The position numbers and the translations under genes are program-made. Below are positions 25,371-34,681 of a stretch of 64,000 nucleotides of DNA, piece after piece; the stretch's first letter is position 1; every line of letters starts with the position of its first letter. The notes under the pieces are model-generated. The model made no database searches and was not told the DNA's origin. It worked only from the letters and a program-made list of their open reading frames with translations. The DNA comes from Rhizobium albus (GTDB taxonomy: Bacteria > Pseudomonadota > Alphaproteobacteria > Rhizobiales > Rhizobiaceae): positions 1,364,001 through 1,428,000 of the forward strand of contig BSNO01000001.1 in NCBI GenBank assembly GCA_030160035.1, in the 5' to 3' direction.

Positions 25371-26147
25371 TTAGCTGCCGTAGACGTCGACGTCGAAATA
25401 CTTGTCGTTGATTTCCTGGTAGGTGCCGTTTTCGCGGATGGCCAGGATGGCTGCGTTGAACTTCTCGCGAAGCTCATCTTCGCCCGGACGGACAGCGATG
25501 CCAGCGCCTTCGCCGTTGATGACCGGATCGGTTTCCAGCGTGTCGAGAAGCTTGCAGCAGGCGCCGTCTTCGGAATCGAGCCACTCGCTCAAGACGATAA
25601 CGTCGTCGATGACGGCATCGATACGACCGGATGCGATGTCGAGCTTGTACTCGTCGGCAGTCGGATAAAGACGCAGATCAGCCGATGGCAGCTTCTCTTC
25701 AGCGTAGTTCGAATGCGTTGTGGAGGACTGCGCGCCGAGCGCGATGCCGGAGAGCGCTTCGTCGGTCGCTTCGGTCAGTTCGCTGTCGTTCGGCACGGCG
25801 ATGGCTGGCGGCGTGTTGTAGTACTTCTCGGTGAAGTCGACCTGCTGCTTGCGCTCCTCGGTGATCGACATGGATGCGATGATCGCATCGAAACGGCCAG
25901 CGAGCAAACCGGGGATGATGCCGTCCCAGTCGGAGGTCACGAATTCGCACTGGACTTCCATCTCTTCGCAAAGGGCGTTTGCGATGTCGATGTCGAAGCC
26001 GGTCAGGGTGCCGTCAGCTTCGAGCACGTTGAAGGGCGGGTAGGCGCCTTCGGTGCCGATGCGCACGACTTCCTGGGCGCTGGCTGCTCCCATCGTCAGG
26101 GCGAGGGTTGCCGCCGAGGCTGCAAGCATGAACTTTTGAATGCGCAT
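25371..26147 (-). CDS. Periplasmic amino acid-binding protein (HisJ/LAO/OccT type)
   Basis: A 258-residue solute-binding protein with signal peptide MRIQKFMLAASAATLALTMG, cleaved after ASA. EGAYPPFNVLEADGTLTGFD, the two cysteines in ALCEEMEVQCEFV (the HisJ/LAO disulphide position) and ASMSITEERKQQVDFTEKYY place it with lysine/arginine/ornithine/histidine-binding proteins. The ATG at 26147 has AGAGAGGACC before it and gives a clean signal peptide; a longer frame to 26255 does not. Confidence 0.92.
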   Translation of the reverse strand: MRIQKFMLAASAATLALTMGAASAQEVVRIGTEGAYPPFNVLEADGTLTGFDIDIANALCEEMEVQCEFVTSDWDGIIPGLLAGRFDAIIASMSITEERKQQVDFTEKYYNTPPAIAVPNDSELTEATDEALSGIALGAQSSTTHSNYAEEKLPSADLRLYPTADEYKLDIASGRIDAVIDDVIVLSEWLDSEDGACCKLLDTLETDPVINGEGAGIAVRPGEDELREKFNAAILAIRENGTYQEINDKYFDVDVYGS

Positions 26148-26295
26148 TATGGTCCTCTCTGTGGTTAAGCCGGTGCCCCGTTGTCCATCTTCGGCGTCGG
26201 GGTCTGATTGAAGCGCTTTGAATGGGATTAATGCGGACGCCATTCGCAAATGCAATAAAAATCCAGATTGACGTTAGCGGCCTGCACGTAAGTTT

Positions 26296-27582
26296 TCAAA
26301 GGCCGAATTCGTTGAAGGGGATAAAAGCGACGCGGTCGCCTTCGCGCACCTCGTTCACCTCTTCATCGAGTTCGATCAGCCCGGTCGCCTGCCGCAGTCC
26401 GGTGATGAGCCCCGAACCGTCGCGTGGAAATTTTTCGATGCGGGTGAGGCCGTCAGGGCCGTTCGCAAGCCAGCCCCGGAGAAATTCGCGGCGGTCGGTC
26501 TTCTTGCGGGCGATGTGGAATGCTGCGGGCAGCTGGTAGCGGACAGGTTCAAGGGCCTGGCCGCCGCCCAGGATCGTCAATGCGGGCCGAACATAGAGCA
26601 GGAAGCAGACGAGAACGGCGACCGGGTTGCCCGGCAGGCCGAAAAACACGCAATCCCTTTGGTCCGTGGGGATTTGGCCCACGACCATCGGCCGCCCGGG
26701 CTTGACGGCGATCTGCCACAGATGCCGCTTGCCGAGCGCATCGAGCGTCGTCACCACATGATCTTCCTCGCCACGCGACGCGCCGCCCGTGCTGAGGATC
26801 ACGTCATGCTTACTGGCTGCATCTTCGATCGTACGCGCAATGAGGGAAGCATCGTCCTTGAGGATGCCGAGATCGGAGATCTCGATCGGCAACGTTTCAG
26901 CCAACGCGGCTAGCATGGTCCGGTTGCTGTCGAAAACCTGCCCGGGTTGGAACGTGTCGGCGCTGCCCGGTTCCACGAGCTCGTTGCCAGTGGAGAGAAC
27001 GGCAATCCGCAGGCGGCGATAGACGGGCACCTGGTCAAGCCCGAAGGAGGCGATCGCGGCAAGATCCTGGGCGCGCAGCCGAACGCCCGGTTCGATCGCG
27101 ATCGACCCCTGCGGGACATCCTCGCCAGCGCGCCGTCGATTGGCGCCAGGCTTCAGGCCTTTGGGTACGGTCACCGTCGACCCGTCTTGCGAAAGTTCGC
27201 AATCTTCCTGCATGGCAACGGTATCGGCGCCGGCCGGCATCGCTGCACCGGTGAAAATGCGTGCCGCTTCGCCCTTGCCGATCTCGACGGAAGCAAGGTC
27301 ACCAGCGGCGATGCGCGTGCGGATGCCGAGCGTATTGCGCTTGAAATAGTCGGCATAGGCGAAGGCATAGCCATCGACTGCGGAATTGTCGGAAAAGGGA
27401 ACGTCACGCGGGGCCGCGATCGGCTCTGCGAGGATTCGGCCGACTGCTTCCCGCAGTGGGACCAATTCCGTCGGCACGATGGGCGAGAGCCGCTCGGAGA
27501 TCAAAGCGAGCACTTCCGAATGCCGCATGCGGTCACGGTCGTGGAGGAAACAATCGTCGAGAAGCCGGCGTCCCGCACTCAT
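26296..27582 (-). CDS. moeA: Molybdopterin molybdotransferase MoeA
   Basis: A 428-residue enzyme inserting molybdate into adenylylated molybdopterin. VPFSDNSAVDGYAFAYADY, the catalytic region GEAARIFTGAAMPAGADTV, VLSTGNELVEPG, ILSTGGASRGEEDHV and FGLPGNPVAVLVCF are the family motifs. It starts within the mobB stop (4-base overlap) as last gene of fdhD-mobA-mobB-moeA. The first 18 residues are an extension; MRHSEVLALI (ATG at 27528) could be an alternative start. Confidence 0.94.
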   Translation of the reverse strand: MSAGRRLLDDCFLHDRDRMRHSEVLALISERLSPIVPTELVPLREAVGRILAEPIAAPRDVPFSDNSAVDGYAFAYADYFKRNTLGIRTRIAAGDLASVEIGKGEAARIFTGAAMPAGADTVAMQEDCELSQDGSTVTVPKGLKPGANRRRAGEDVPQGSIAIEPGVRLRAQDLAAIASFGLDQVPVYRRLRIAVLSTGNELVEPGSADTFQPGQVFDSNRTMLAALAETLPIEISDLGILKDDASLIARTIEDAASKHDVILSTGGASRGEEDHVVTTLDALGKRHLWQIAVKPGRPMVVGQIPTDQRDCVFFGLPGNPVAVLVCFLLYVRPALTILGGGQALEPVRYQLPAAFHIARKKTDRREFLRGWLANGPDGLTRIEKFPRDGSGLITGLRQATGLIELDEEVNEVREGDRVAFIPFNEFGL

Positions 27583-28115
27583 GATGCAGCGCTCCGACGC
27601 TCGGCCAAGCCAGTGACGCGCTCGATGAAATCGGAAATCGCGATGGTGTCGTTCAGGTCGAAGACCGGGAGGTTTTGCTCTGCAACCGAATGATCGGCAG
27701 CGATTGCGATGATGCCCGGATCGCCGGCGGCCAATGGTTCACGGTTGGCGGCATCCAGCCGTCGGGCTTCGATCTTGGGATGGTTTTCGCGCTTGTAGCC
27801 TTCGATGACCACAAGGTCGCAAGGGGCCAGGCGCTCGAGAATGTCTTCAAGCGCAGGCTCGGCTTCCTGGCGCAATTCATGCATGAGCGCCCAGCGCTTG
27901 CCGGAGACGATCGCCACTTCGCCCGCTCCGGCCTGACGATGACGCCAGCTGTCGGTGTTTTCCCTGTCGATGTCGAACTCGTGATGGGCATGCTTCACGG
28001 TGGAGATGCGCCAGCCCCGGCGGGTGAGTTCCTCGACGATGCGCACGGTCAGGCCCGTCTTGCCGGAGTTCTTCCATCCGGTGACACCGAAGACGCGCTG
28101 GGAGTGTCTCGTCAT
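27579..28115 (-). CDS. mobB: Molybdopterin-guanine dinucleotide biosynthesis adapter MobB
   Basis: A 178-residue P-loop GTPase-like protein. VFGVTGWKNSGKTGLTVRIV is the Walker A region, followed by STVKHAHHEFDIDRENTDSW and VVIEGYKRENHPKIE. It assists MobA in making the MGD or related dinucleotide form of the molybdenum cofactor. Both ends overlap neighbours by 4 bases. Confidence 0.94.
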   Translation of the reverse strand: MTRHSQRVFGVTGWKNSGKTGLTVRIVEELTRRGWRISTVKHAHHEFDIDRENTDSWRHRQAGAGEVAIVSGKRWALMHELRQEAEPALEDILERLAPCDLVVIEGYKRENHPKIEARRLDAANREPLAAGDPGIIAIAADHSVAEQNLPVFDLNDTIAISDFIERVTGLAERRSAAS

Positions 28116-28759
28116 GAAATCTGCTGCTCCCGAAGGAAATTTTCGGCTTCGATCATATCGTCCGGCGTGTTGGCGTTGAAGAACGGATCGAAACTCTGTT
28201 CGCCGTGTCTTACCAAATCAAAGTCCACCGTCGCCAGCCTGTGGCGGTGGACCCAAGCCAGCACCTTGAAGGTATCGCTTTCCTTCAGCCATGCCTCCAG
28301 ATCGTCGGCGAGCGCGACCGGCCACAGGCCGAAGACGGGATGACGATTGCCGCCGGAGGTGGCGAGAACAATTGTGTCAGGTGTCGTTGCCATTTCGGCG
28401 AAGCGTTCCACCAAGTCGAGCGGGAAGAACGGTGTATCGCTGGCAGCCGTTGCGACATGGCTGATCGGCTCATCCATGGCTTGTGCATGGCGCATGCCGG
28501 CAAGAACCCCGGCGAGCGGACCGGCGAAGTCGCCGACAGTGTCCGCAACGACAGGCAGGCCGTAATCCGCAAAGCGGTCGGCATCGCCATTGGCGTTGAG
28601 GACGAGTGCGGACACTTGGGGTTCGAGCCGACGGATGACACGGGTCAGCATCGGGGCGCCGCCAAGTTCCAACAGCGCCTTGTCGCCGCCGCCCATGCGC
28701 CGGGAGAGACCGCCAGCGAGAATGCAGCCAAGGATGTCATTCTGCGAGGGACCGGTCAT
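28112..28759 (-). CDS. mobA: Molybdenum cofactor guanylyltransferase MobA
   Basis: A 215-residue nucleotidyltransferase that attaches GMP to molybdopterin. The GTP-binding motif GCILAGGLSRRMGGGDKALL is at residues 10-29, followed by the metal site region ATAASDTPFFPLDL. Translationally coupled to fdhD upstream and mobB downstream. Confidence 0.94.
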   Translation of the reverse strand: MTGPSQNDILGCILAGGLSRRMGGGDKALLELGGAPMLTRVIRRLEPQVSALVLNANGDADRFADYGLPVVADTVGDFAGPLAGVLAGMRHAQAMDEPISHVATAASDTPFFPLDLVERFAEMATTPDTIVLATSGGNRHPVFGLWPVALADDLEAWLKESDTFKVLAWVHRHRLATVDFDLVRHGEQSFDPFFNANTPDDMIEAENFLREQQIS

Positions 28760-29649
28760 GCCTCGGCCTCGATACCACGGCGGCTGCCTTTACGCCCGGA
28801 CCGGCCGTCTTCGTCCGGCACCTGATCGGGATCGAGATCGAAAATGATGCGCTCGGTACCGGCAAGCGCCACGAAGCGTTTCCCACGCGCCCGACCGATG
28901 AGCGTCAATCCGATCTTGCGGGCAAGTTCGACACCCCAGGCGGTGAAGCCAGAACGTGATACAAGGATCGGGATGCCCATCATGGCGGTCTTGATGACCA
29001 TCTCGGAGGTCAGGCGCCCGGTCGTATAGAAGATTTTGTCGGACGGGTCCTCGTTCGTCTGGAACATCCAGCCGGCGATCTTGTCGACGGCGTTGTGACG
29101 GCCGACATCTTCCATGTAGACGAGCGGCCGGTCTTCCTCACACAGCACGCAGCCATGAATCGCGCCTGCTTCGAGGTAGAGCGAGGGCGCGGTGTTGATC
29201 TTGTGCGTCAGCGCGTAGAGCCATGAGGTGCGCAGCCGGGCGTCCTTGGACAGTGAAATGCTCTCCAGATTGTCCATGATGTCGCCGAAGACGGTGCCCT
29301 GGGCGCAGCCCGAGGTGCGAACCTTTTTCTTCAGCTTGTCCTCGTAATTGGTTTCTTCCTCCGTGCGCACGACGACGACTTCGAGCTCTTCATCGTAGTC
29401 GATGCCGGTGACGCGGTCAGTTGGCTTCAGCATGTTCTGGTTCAGCAGGTAGCCGAGCGCCAGAAGGTCGGGATGGTCGCCGATCGTCATCATGGTGACG
29501 ATCTCCCGGGCGTTCAGATAAAGCGTCAGCGCCTTTTCGGTCACCACCCGCGTATCGACCGCATTGCCGTTCTGATCGATGCCTTCGACGATCGTCGAGA
29601 GCCGCTGATCGGTCGCGTCGGGCCGAACGATGAATTCACGTTCCGTCAA
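28756..29649 (-). CDS. fdhD: Formate dehydrogenase accessory sulfurtransferase FdhD
   Basis: A 297-residue protein that delivers sulfur to the molybdenum cofactor of formate dehydrogenase. The catalytic cysteine loop reads RTSGCAQGTVFGDIMD (Cys115), with one cysteine where E. coli FdhD has a CxxC. HGCVLCEEDRPLVYMEDVGRHNAVDKIAG and YTTGRLTSEMVIKTAMMGIPILVSRSG are family-defining. It starts with TTG preceded by GGAGAG. No formate dehydrogenase gene is in the window, though one would be expected near the promoter side in many rhizobia. Confidence 0.93.
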   Translation of the reverse strand: MTEREFIVRPDATDQRLSTIVEGIDQNGNAVDTRVVTEKALTLYLNAREIVTMMTIGDHPDLLALGYLLNQNMLKPTDRVTGIDYDEELEVVVVRTEEETNYEDKLKKKVRTSGCAQGTVFGDIMDNLESISLSKDARLRTSWLYALTHKINTAPSLYLEAGAIHGCVLCEEDRPLVYMEDVGRHNAVDKIAGWMFQTNEDPSDKIFYTTGRLTSEMVIKTAMMGIPILVSRSGFTAWGVELARKIGLTLIGRARGKRFVALAGTERIIFDLDPDQVPDEDGRSGRKGSRRGIEAEA

Positions 29650-29666
29650 AATACTCTCCGTCGGAC

Positions 29667-30896
29667 CTACTCTTCTTCCATAACGATGCCGGCCGACCGG
29701 TCCTGACGCACAACATAGAGGACGTAAAGCGCCGCCGCGACCCCTGCGATCGAGGAGGAGAACATGACGTAGAGAAGCGGATATGGGCCAGATTCCTCTG
29801 ACAGAAGAGAACCGGCCAGCACCGACAGCAGAGCGCCGCCGCCGATCATCAATGCGCCACCGAGCCCCGAGGCCGACCCGGCAAGGCGCGGCCTGACCGA
29901 CACGATACCGGCATTTGCATTGGGAAGCGCCATGCCGTTGCCAAAGCCGACGAAGAAGATCGGCCCGAAGAACGCCATCGGATGGAAGAAGCCGGACCAG
30001 AAGAGCCCGATCGAAAGCGCCATGCCGAGGGCAGAGATCAGGTTGCCGATCACCATCATGGCATTCAGTCCGACATTGACGGAGAACCGCGCCGTCAGAA
30101 AATTGCCGATCATGTAGCCGAAGGCGATGAAGAAGAAGTGGTAGCCGAGTTCGGCCGGCGTCATCCCGAGAATGACATTGGCGACATAGGGGCCGCCGCC
30201 CAGGAACGAGAAGAATGCGCCGGACGCAAAGGTGGCCGTGAGCGTGTAGCCCCAGAAGCGCCGTGCCTTCAGCAGCTCGGGATAGGCGCGGAACTGCTCG
30301 ACGAAATTGGCAGACATAGCTTGGTTGGTTTCACCCTGGTCGCGCCAGCACACGATCAGCACCATAACCCCGAAAAGGAAGGTGAGGATGAAATTGGCCT
30401 GCCAGCCGAACATCTGGTCGAGAAAGCCGCCAAGTGCCGGGCCGACCATTGGCACCAGCGTCATGCCCATCGTGACGTAACCGATCATGGAAGCGGCCTG
30501 GGCGGGACCGACGATGTCGCGCACGATGGCGCGAGACAGAACGAGGCCCGCCACCACCACCGCCTGCAGGACGCGGCCGATGAGCAGGATTTCGATCGTC
30601 GGCGCGAAGACGCAGATCAGCGTGGCGCCGAGGAAGAGCCAGATGCTGACCAGCATGACCGGACGACGGCCGAAGCGGTCGGAGAGCGGGCCGATGAAGA
30701 TCTGCAGGAACGCGGTGCCTGCGAGATAGGCGGAGACGGTCAATTGAACGAGCGCGTAGTCGGCGTTGAAATAGCGCGCCATGCCCGGCAGCGACGGCAG
30801 GAAGACGTTCATGTTCAACGCACCGAGCGCTGCCATGAGGACCAGCGTAACGATGTGCGGCGGTGTGCGGGGATCGAGAAAGCGAGCGGGTGGCAT
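29667..30896 (-). CDS. MFS multidrug efflux transporter, Bcr/CflA type
   Basis: A 409-residue, 12-helix major facilitator. LGALNMNVFLPSLPGMARYF is the helix-1 signature of the Bcr/CflA drug:H+ antiporter family, GPLSDRFGRRPVML is motif A, and motif C is GYVTMGMTLVPMVGPALGGF. The stop is 17 bases from the fdhD start on the same strand, so this gene may lie at the head of the molybdenum-cofactor operon. The exported compound is unknown. Confidence 0.9.
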   Translation of the reverse strand: MPPARFLDPRTPPHIVTLVLMAALGALNMNVFLPSLPGMARYFNADYALVQLTVSAYLAGTAFLQIFIGPLSDRFGRRPVMLVSIWLFLGATLICVFAPTIEILLIGRVLQAVVVAGLVLSRAIVRDIVGPAQAASMIGYVTMGMTLVPMVGPALGGFLDQMFGWQANFILTFLFGVMVLIVCWRDQGETNQAMSANFVEQFRAYPELLKARRFWGYTLTATFASGAFFSFLGGGPYVANVILGMTPAELGYHFFFIAFGYMIGNFLTARFSVNVGLNAMMVIGNLISALGMALSIGLFWSGFFHPMAFFGPIFFVGFGNGMALPNANAGIVSVRPRLAGSASGLGGALMIGGGALLSVLAGSLLSEESGPYPLLYVMFSSSIAGVAAALYVLYVVRQDRSAGIVMEEE

Positions 30897-30998
30897 GCGG
30901 GATCATTCCTTCGCCGACCAATTGGGGCATCGATACCGAAAAGGAAAGGCGGCCTTAGCTTTTTGTTGTGCCGATTTCGTTCGGAAGGGGCAGGCGAA

Positions 30999-31910
30999 CT
31001 ACGGCGAAGGCTGTCGTGCCGTTTCCGCGGCCACCGGATCGGCCTCGGGGCGCTTGCGTTCGCGGTAGAGGGTGTAGATGCCCGAGACGACGATGATCGT
31101 GGCGCCGATGATCATATAGGCATCGGGGACGTCGCCGAAGACGAGGTAGCCGGTGGGGATCGCCCACAGCAGATTGGTGTAGCGGAAGGGCGCGACGAAG
31201 GAGATATCGCCGCTGCGCATGGCCATGATGATGAACTGGTAGCCGATGAGGAGCAGGACGGCGCAGAGGACCAGAAGGCCGATGTGCCCGCCATCGACCG
31301 GCGTCCAGCCGCCCATCATCGGGACCATGATGACGCCGGTGAGGCCGACGATGGGGGAGGTGACCACCGACAGGAAGAGCGACGGCACCTCGGCCTGCAC
31401 CATGCGGGTGGCGAGATCACGCATGGCGGCGAAGAAGACGGTGCCGAGCACCAGCATGGAATAGACGCTGAAGCCGTCGACACCGGGCCGCACGATCAGC
31501 ATGACGCCCATGAAGCCGATGGCGATGGCGCTCCAGCGGCGCCAGCCGACGGGCTCGGACAGGAACAGGGCCGCACCCATGGTGACGGCGAGCGGCAGAG
31601 CTTGCAGTATGGCAGAGGCGTTGGCGATGGGGATGTGGGTCAGCGCGATGAGGAAGGTGACGGTGCCGCCGACCTCGCCGATGATGCGCAGCAGGATCAT
31701 CGGCTGGAACGCCACCCGGATCGGCCGCAGCGCGTGGCGCCACCAGGCGAGCGCGGTGATGGCGATGGTGGCGAAGATGCCGCGCAGCGCCATGACCTGG
31801 CCGACATTCATGTCGGCGGCGAGAACCTTGACGACGGTGTCGTTGAACAGGAAGCCGGCCATGGCCAGCGACATGAAGATCGCGCCGCGGACATTGGCTG
31901 AAAAAGGCAT
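30999..31910 (-). CDS. DMT-superfamily permease with two EamA domains
   Basis: A 303-residue, ten-helix transporter of the drug/metabolite superfamily. Two EamA repeats are visible, with ITALAWWRHALRPIRVAF in the first and LLWAIPTGYLVFGDVPDAYMIIGATI in the second. Substrate unknown; relatives export amino acids, nucleosides or small metabolites. Base composition is strongly GC-biased at third positions, as in neighbouring native genes. Confidence 0.88.
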   Translation of the reverse strand: MPFSANVRGAIFMSLAMAGFLFNDTVVKVLAADMNVGQVMALRGIFATIAITALAWWRHALRPIRVAFQPMILLRIIGEVGGTVTFLIALTHIPIANASAILQALPLAVTMGAALFLSEPVGWRRWSAIAIGFMGVMLIVRPGVDGFSVYSMLVLGTVFFAAMRDLATRMVQAEVPSLFLSVVTSPIVGLTGVIMVPMMGGWTPVDGGHIGLLVLCAVLLLIGYQFIIMAMRSGDISFVAPFRYTNLLWAIPTGYLVFGDVPDAYMIIGATIIVVSGIYTLYRERKRPEADPVAAETARQPSP

Positions 31911-32017
31911 CTGCGGGACCGGGACCGGGAGCGAGTGAGGGTTGCGCTCTGGCTAGACGTGCACCCTTTTGTCGACAAATCAATTCTGGTGATGGATCGG
32001 GCGTTTGCGCTGACCGG

Positions 32018-33148
32018 TCAGCTGTCGGCGTCGCCGTTCCCGCTATTGCCACCATTGGGTTTGGCGGCGAACCATCCCTTGACGAACGGGGGGCTGGCCG
32101 GAAGCGGGTCGCCGGTCTTGCCGGGTGCCGCTTTGCGGTCTTCCGCCTGCCAGAGCTTGTAGAGGGCCTGATGGCGGGCGGCCATGGGCTTGGATTTCTC
32201 GGCGAGGATCCGCGCGCCGGCGGCAAGGGCCGTCGCCTCGATGGCGGCCTGGCGCGCATAAGCAAGATCGATCAGCGCGACGCGGGTGGGGTGATGGCCG
32301 AGATCGTCCTGCCCAATCGCGCGGACGAGTTCGGCGAGATCGTGGTGGCGGCCGAGATCTTCGGCGAGAGCGCGGGCGGCGGCGACCTGGGGGTCGATGG
32401 CTTCCGGCCAGACGGGGGCGAGGATGCGCAGATGCTGGGCGTGGGCCTTCACGCGCTTGCGCCATTCGTGCAGCGCCTCGGCCGCGTGCCACCGGGTTTC
32501 GGCGGCTTGCGGCGATGCGGGGTCGGTGTCGATCGCGGCGAGCGTCTTCACGGCATGGACGCGGGCCTTGCGGGCGGCGCGGTGGGTATCGGCGAGGCCT
32601 TCCGCGAAGGCTTTGGCGCCCTTCGGCCGGATCTTCCACGAACGGGCGCGTTCGGCGATGGCGGCGAGCTCGGTGGCGGCGGCTTCGATGACCGGGGCGG
32701 CGGCGCCGGTTTCCTCGGAAAGCGGCACGACGAGGCGGCGGCGGAGGGCGGTGACGGACTGGCTGCGCAGCGGCGGCAGCGCGGTGTCGGAGCGGTAGGC
32801 GGCGACGAGGTCATCGAAAGCGGCGATCAGCGACTGGGCCTCGCGGTGGGGCGCGAGCGACCGACCGACATCGCGCAGCGCCGCATTCTCCTTGGCATAA
32901 TCTGAAAAGGCGGGGCGGACCATGCGGATGAGGCCGCGCACCTTCTTGATGCGCTTGCGCAGCTGGTGGACGCGCTGGCGTTCGGTGAGACCTTCCGTGA
33001 CGGTGGCCGCGCCCCCGGCTTCAGGGTCCGCATCCGGGTTCGGCGGGACGGCGCGGGCTTCCTCGATGGCGCGGGCGAGCTGTTCACCGGCGATGCGGCG
33101 CACGCTCTGCTGGAAGCTCTTGTCCTTCGGTGTCAGGCGGTAGGGCAT
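32018..33148 (-). CDS. CHAD domain-containing protein
   Basis: A 376-residue protein of four-helix bundles with the conserved basic histidine/arginine pattern of CHAD domains: VHQLRKRIKKVRGLIRMVR and ALHEWRKRVKAHAQHLRI. CHAD domains bind inorganic polyphosphate. The usual N-terminal CYTH partner domain is absent. The start at 33148 is taken because MPYRLTPKDKSFQ matches the usual N-terminus; the longer frame to 33211 only adds serine-rich sequence overlapping the next gene. Confidence 0.87.
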   Translation of the reverse strand: MPYRLTPKDKSFQQSVRRIAGEQLARAIEEARAVPPNPDADPEAGGAATVTEGLTERQRVHQLRKRIKKVRGLIRMVRPAFSDYAKENAALRDVGRSLAPHREAQSLIAAFDDLVAAYRSDTALPPLRSQSVTALRRRLVVPLSEETGAAAPVIEAAATELAAIAERARSWKIRPKGAKAFAEGLADTHRAARKARVHAVKTLAAIDTDPASPQAAETRWHAAEALHEWRKRVKAHAQHLRILAPVWPEAIDPQVAAARALAEDLGRHHDLAELVRAIGQDDLGHHPTRVALIDLAYARQAAIEATALAAGARILAEKSKPMAARHQALYKLWQAEDRKAAPGKTGDPLPASPPFVKGWFAAKPNGGNSGNGDADS

Positions 33149-33161
33149 GGCGCGCGCCTCC

Positions 33162-33833
33162 TCACGGGCCGTTGACGAGGGCGAGGATGAGCTGGTGGAC
33201 ATTGCCGCCATTGCCCATCTCTTCGCGGTCGAAGGCGCGGGCGCGGGCTAGCCGCTCGGCCGCCATGCCGGCCAGGAATTCCTGGAGCTTGGCGCGGACC
33301 TTGTTGCAATCGGCATCCGCCGGCGCCGACAGGCCAGTGGAGAAGGCCTGGATCTTCTCCGTCATCTCGATCACGTGGTCGCCATGGACGCGTTCGTGCT
33401 TCTCGACGCCTGCGATGAAGCGGGCCCAGCTGGCCGCGACATCCGGCGCAAGGCCTGACGGCGCCACCGGCCAGCGGTAGATGATGGTGAGGCTCGGCCG
33501 GGCGGAGGCCAGGATACAGGAGCCATCCGGCTGCGGCCGGTAATCGCGCGACCACAGAAGCTCGAAATCGGTGAAGGCAATGGCCTGGCCGACACCGGCC
33601 GACGGCGCGCGATCGCCGATGGAGCGGTAGAGATCGATGCCCGTCGCGCCCGTGACCGCATAGGTCTCGATGCGCTCGGAGTGCTGCCAGTCGCGTGCCA
33701 GCGCGGGCGCCGGCAGGAGCGCCAGCGTGGCCAGCGCGGCGAGGAGGGCGGCGCCAAGGGCCTTGGGCCGGGCGGCGGCGAAACGGGAGGCGCCAGAAAG
33801 GGAGAGGGCGGGGGATCGCTTGAGCAGGGTCAT
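33162..33833 (-). CDS. DUF922 predicted secreted zinc-dependent protease-like protein
   Basis: A 223-residue exported protein. A long signal sequence ends about PALARDWQ. The DUF922 core follows, with ETYAVTGATGIDLYRSIGDRAP and the histidine motif FIAGVEKHERVHGDH, resembling a protease HExxH site, though the spacing is HERVHGDH. Two cysteines (SCILAS and DADCNK) may form a disulphide. Peptidase activity is predicted for the family but not proven. The gene is 13 bases upstream of the CHAD gene on the same strand, so the two are probably co-transcribed. Confidence 0.8.
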   Translation of the reverse strand: MTLLKRSPALSLSGASRFAAARPKALGAALLAALATLALLPAPALARDWQHSERIETYAVTGATGIDLYRSIGDRAPSAGVGQAIAFTDFELLWSRDYRPQPDGSCILASARPSLTIIYRWPVAPSGLAPDVAASWARFIAGVEKHERVHGDHVIEMTEKIQAFSTGLSAPADADCNKVRAKLQEFLAGMAAERLARARAFDREEMGNGGNVHQLILALVNGP

Positions 33834-33891
33834 GGCCCCCTGCTTAAGCGAGATCGGCGATGCGATAAAGAGCGCTTGGTAAAGCGCGGCG

Positions 33892-34236
33892 TCAGCGCCG
33901 CCGGTCGCGTTTCTGCCGCTCGCCGTAGGCCTTTACCTGCTGCTCGGTGACAACGTTCCAGGGGAATTCGACGTCTTCCGCGGCCCGCTCGGCCGCTTCG
34001 GCCCGTTCAAACGGGATGCGCTCGCAGGCGCGGCGGATGGCGTCGCTCTGGCAGGCGCGGTGGCGCCGGCAGGCGGCGAGCGGGCAGGCCCTGGCATCCT
34101 CGGTCGGGGGCAGGCGCCATTGACGCCGTGCCATCGCCTCGAGGGTGGCGCCGATGGCACCGAGCTGCGCATCGACCGCGGCGCAGGCGAGGCGGAACTT
34201 GAACCGGTCCCTATCCGGGTAATGCTTGCGCGGCAT
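33892..34236 (-). CDS. Hypothetical cysteine- and arginine-rich protein
   Basis: A 114-residue soluble protein, not recognised. It starts MPRKHYPDRDRFKFRLACAA and has a central ARACPLAACRRHRACQSDA segment with four cysteines (C-x5-C among them), followed by a charged C-terminus. The cysteine-histidine pattern could bind a metal. The ATG at 34236 is preceded by GGAGATCCCTC on the coding strand; the frame continues open to 34746 but that part is non-coding in style. Confidence 0.65.
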   Translation of the reverse strand: MPRKHYPDRDRFKFRLACAAVDAQLGAIGATLEAMARRQWRLPPTEDARACPLAACRRHRACQSDAIRRACERIPFERAEAAERAAEDVEFPWNVVTEQQVKAYGERQKRDRRR

Positions 34237-34681
34237 GAGGGATCTCCGTTGGTGTTTTAGGACGCGCCAATACTTCCGACGGGGCGGTTTGCCGCGGCGG
34301 GGAGAGGGCAGAGATGACGGGTCCGGGGCGCAAGGATCGAGCCGCCTGGGTAAATGTAGTTCGAGTGGCACGGTCATCGCGCCCCGGCGGCGTTCTCGGG
34401 AGCATCCTCCGTCAGATCCCGGTTCCAGCTCTCTGCGCGGGACCCGACCACCCCCGGGCGCGTCGCCTGGCTGGGGGCTTGCGGTCGGCCCGCTTGCACG
34501 GGCACGCAGCCGAACCTGCTCGTAGTGGCAGGGGGAGCCGTTTTGGGACCTCTCCAGCCGGCCGCTACGTTGGCCACCGGCGGAAGCGCCGTCCCTCACC
34601 GCTGAAACCGGACCGTCGACCTGTCCCATCCCGTCTTGGTGAAGGATGAGGGGAGTATGGCATGGGCGCGAGGGGCGGGGA
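34237..34681. other. GC-rich intergenic region with a long hairpin, possible structured RNA
   Basis: No gene is supported in these 445 bases. The striking part is an extended hairpin at 34437-34493: GCGGG, CCGACC and CCCCC on the left pair with GGGGG, GGTCGG and CCCGC on the right (16 bp in three blocks with small bulges). A second small hairpin follows at about 34507-34530 (GCAGG-type). It does not match RNase P, tmRNA or SRP RNA signatures that I know. It marks the border between the native genes and the AT-richer retron patch. Confidence 0.35.

Noticed and set aside
29982-31901. 639-codon plus-strand frame
   Set aside because: It is antisense to the MFS and DMT transporter genes, which have clear membrane helices and motifs; the frame is a shadow of GC-rich codon use.
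34237-34681. RNase P RNA, tmRNA, SRP RNA or 6S RNA
   Set aside because: None of the conserved core sequences of these RNAs known to me is present, and the gene neighbours are not the usual ones.
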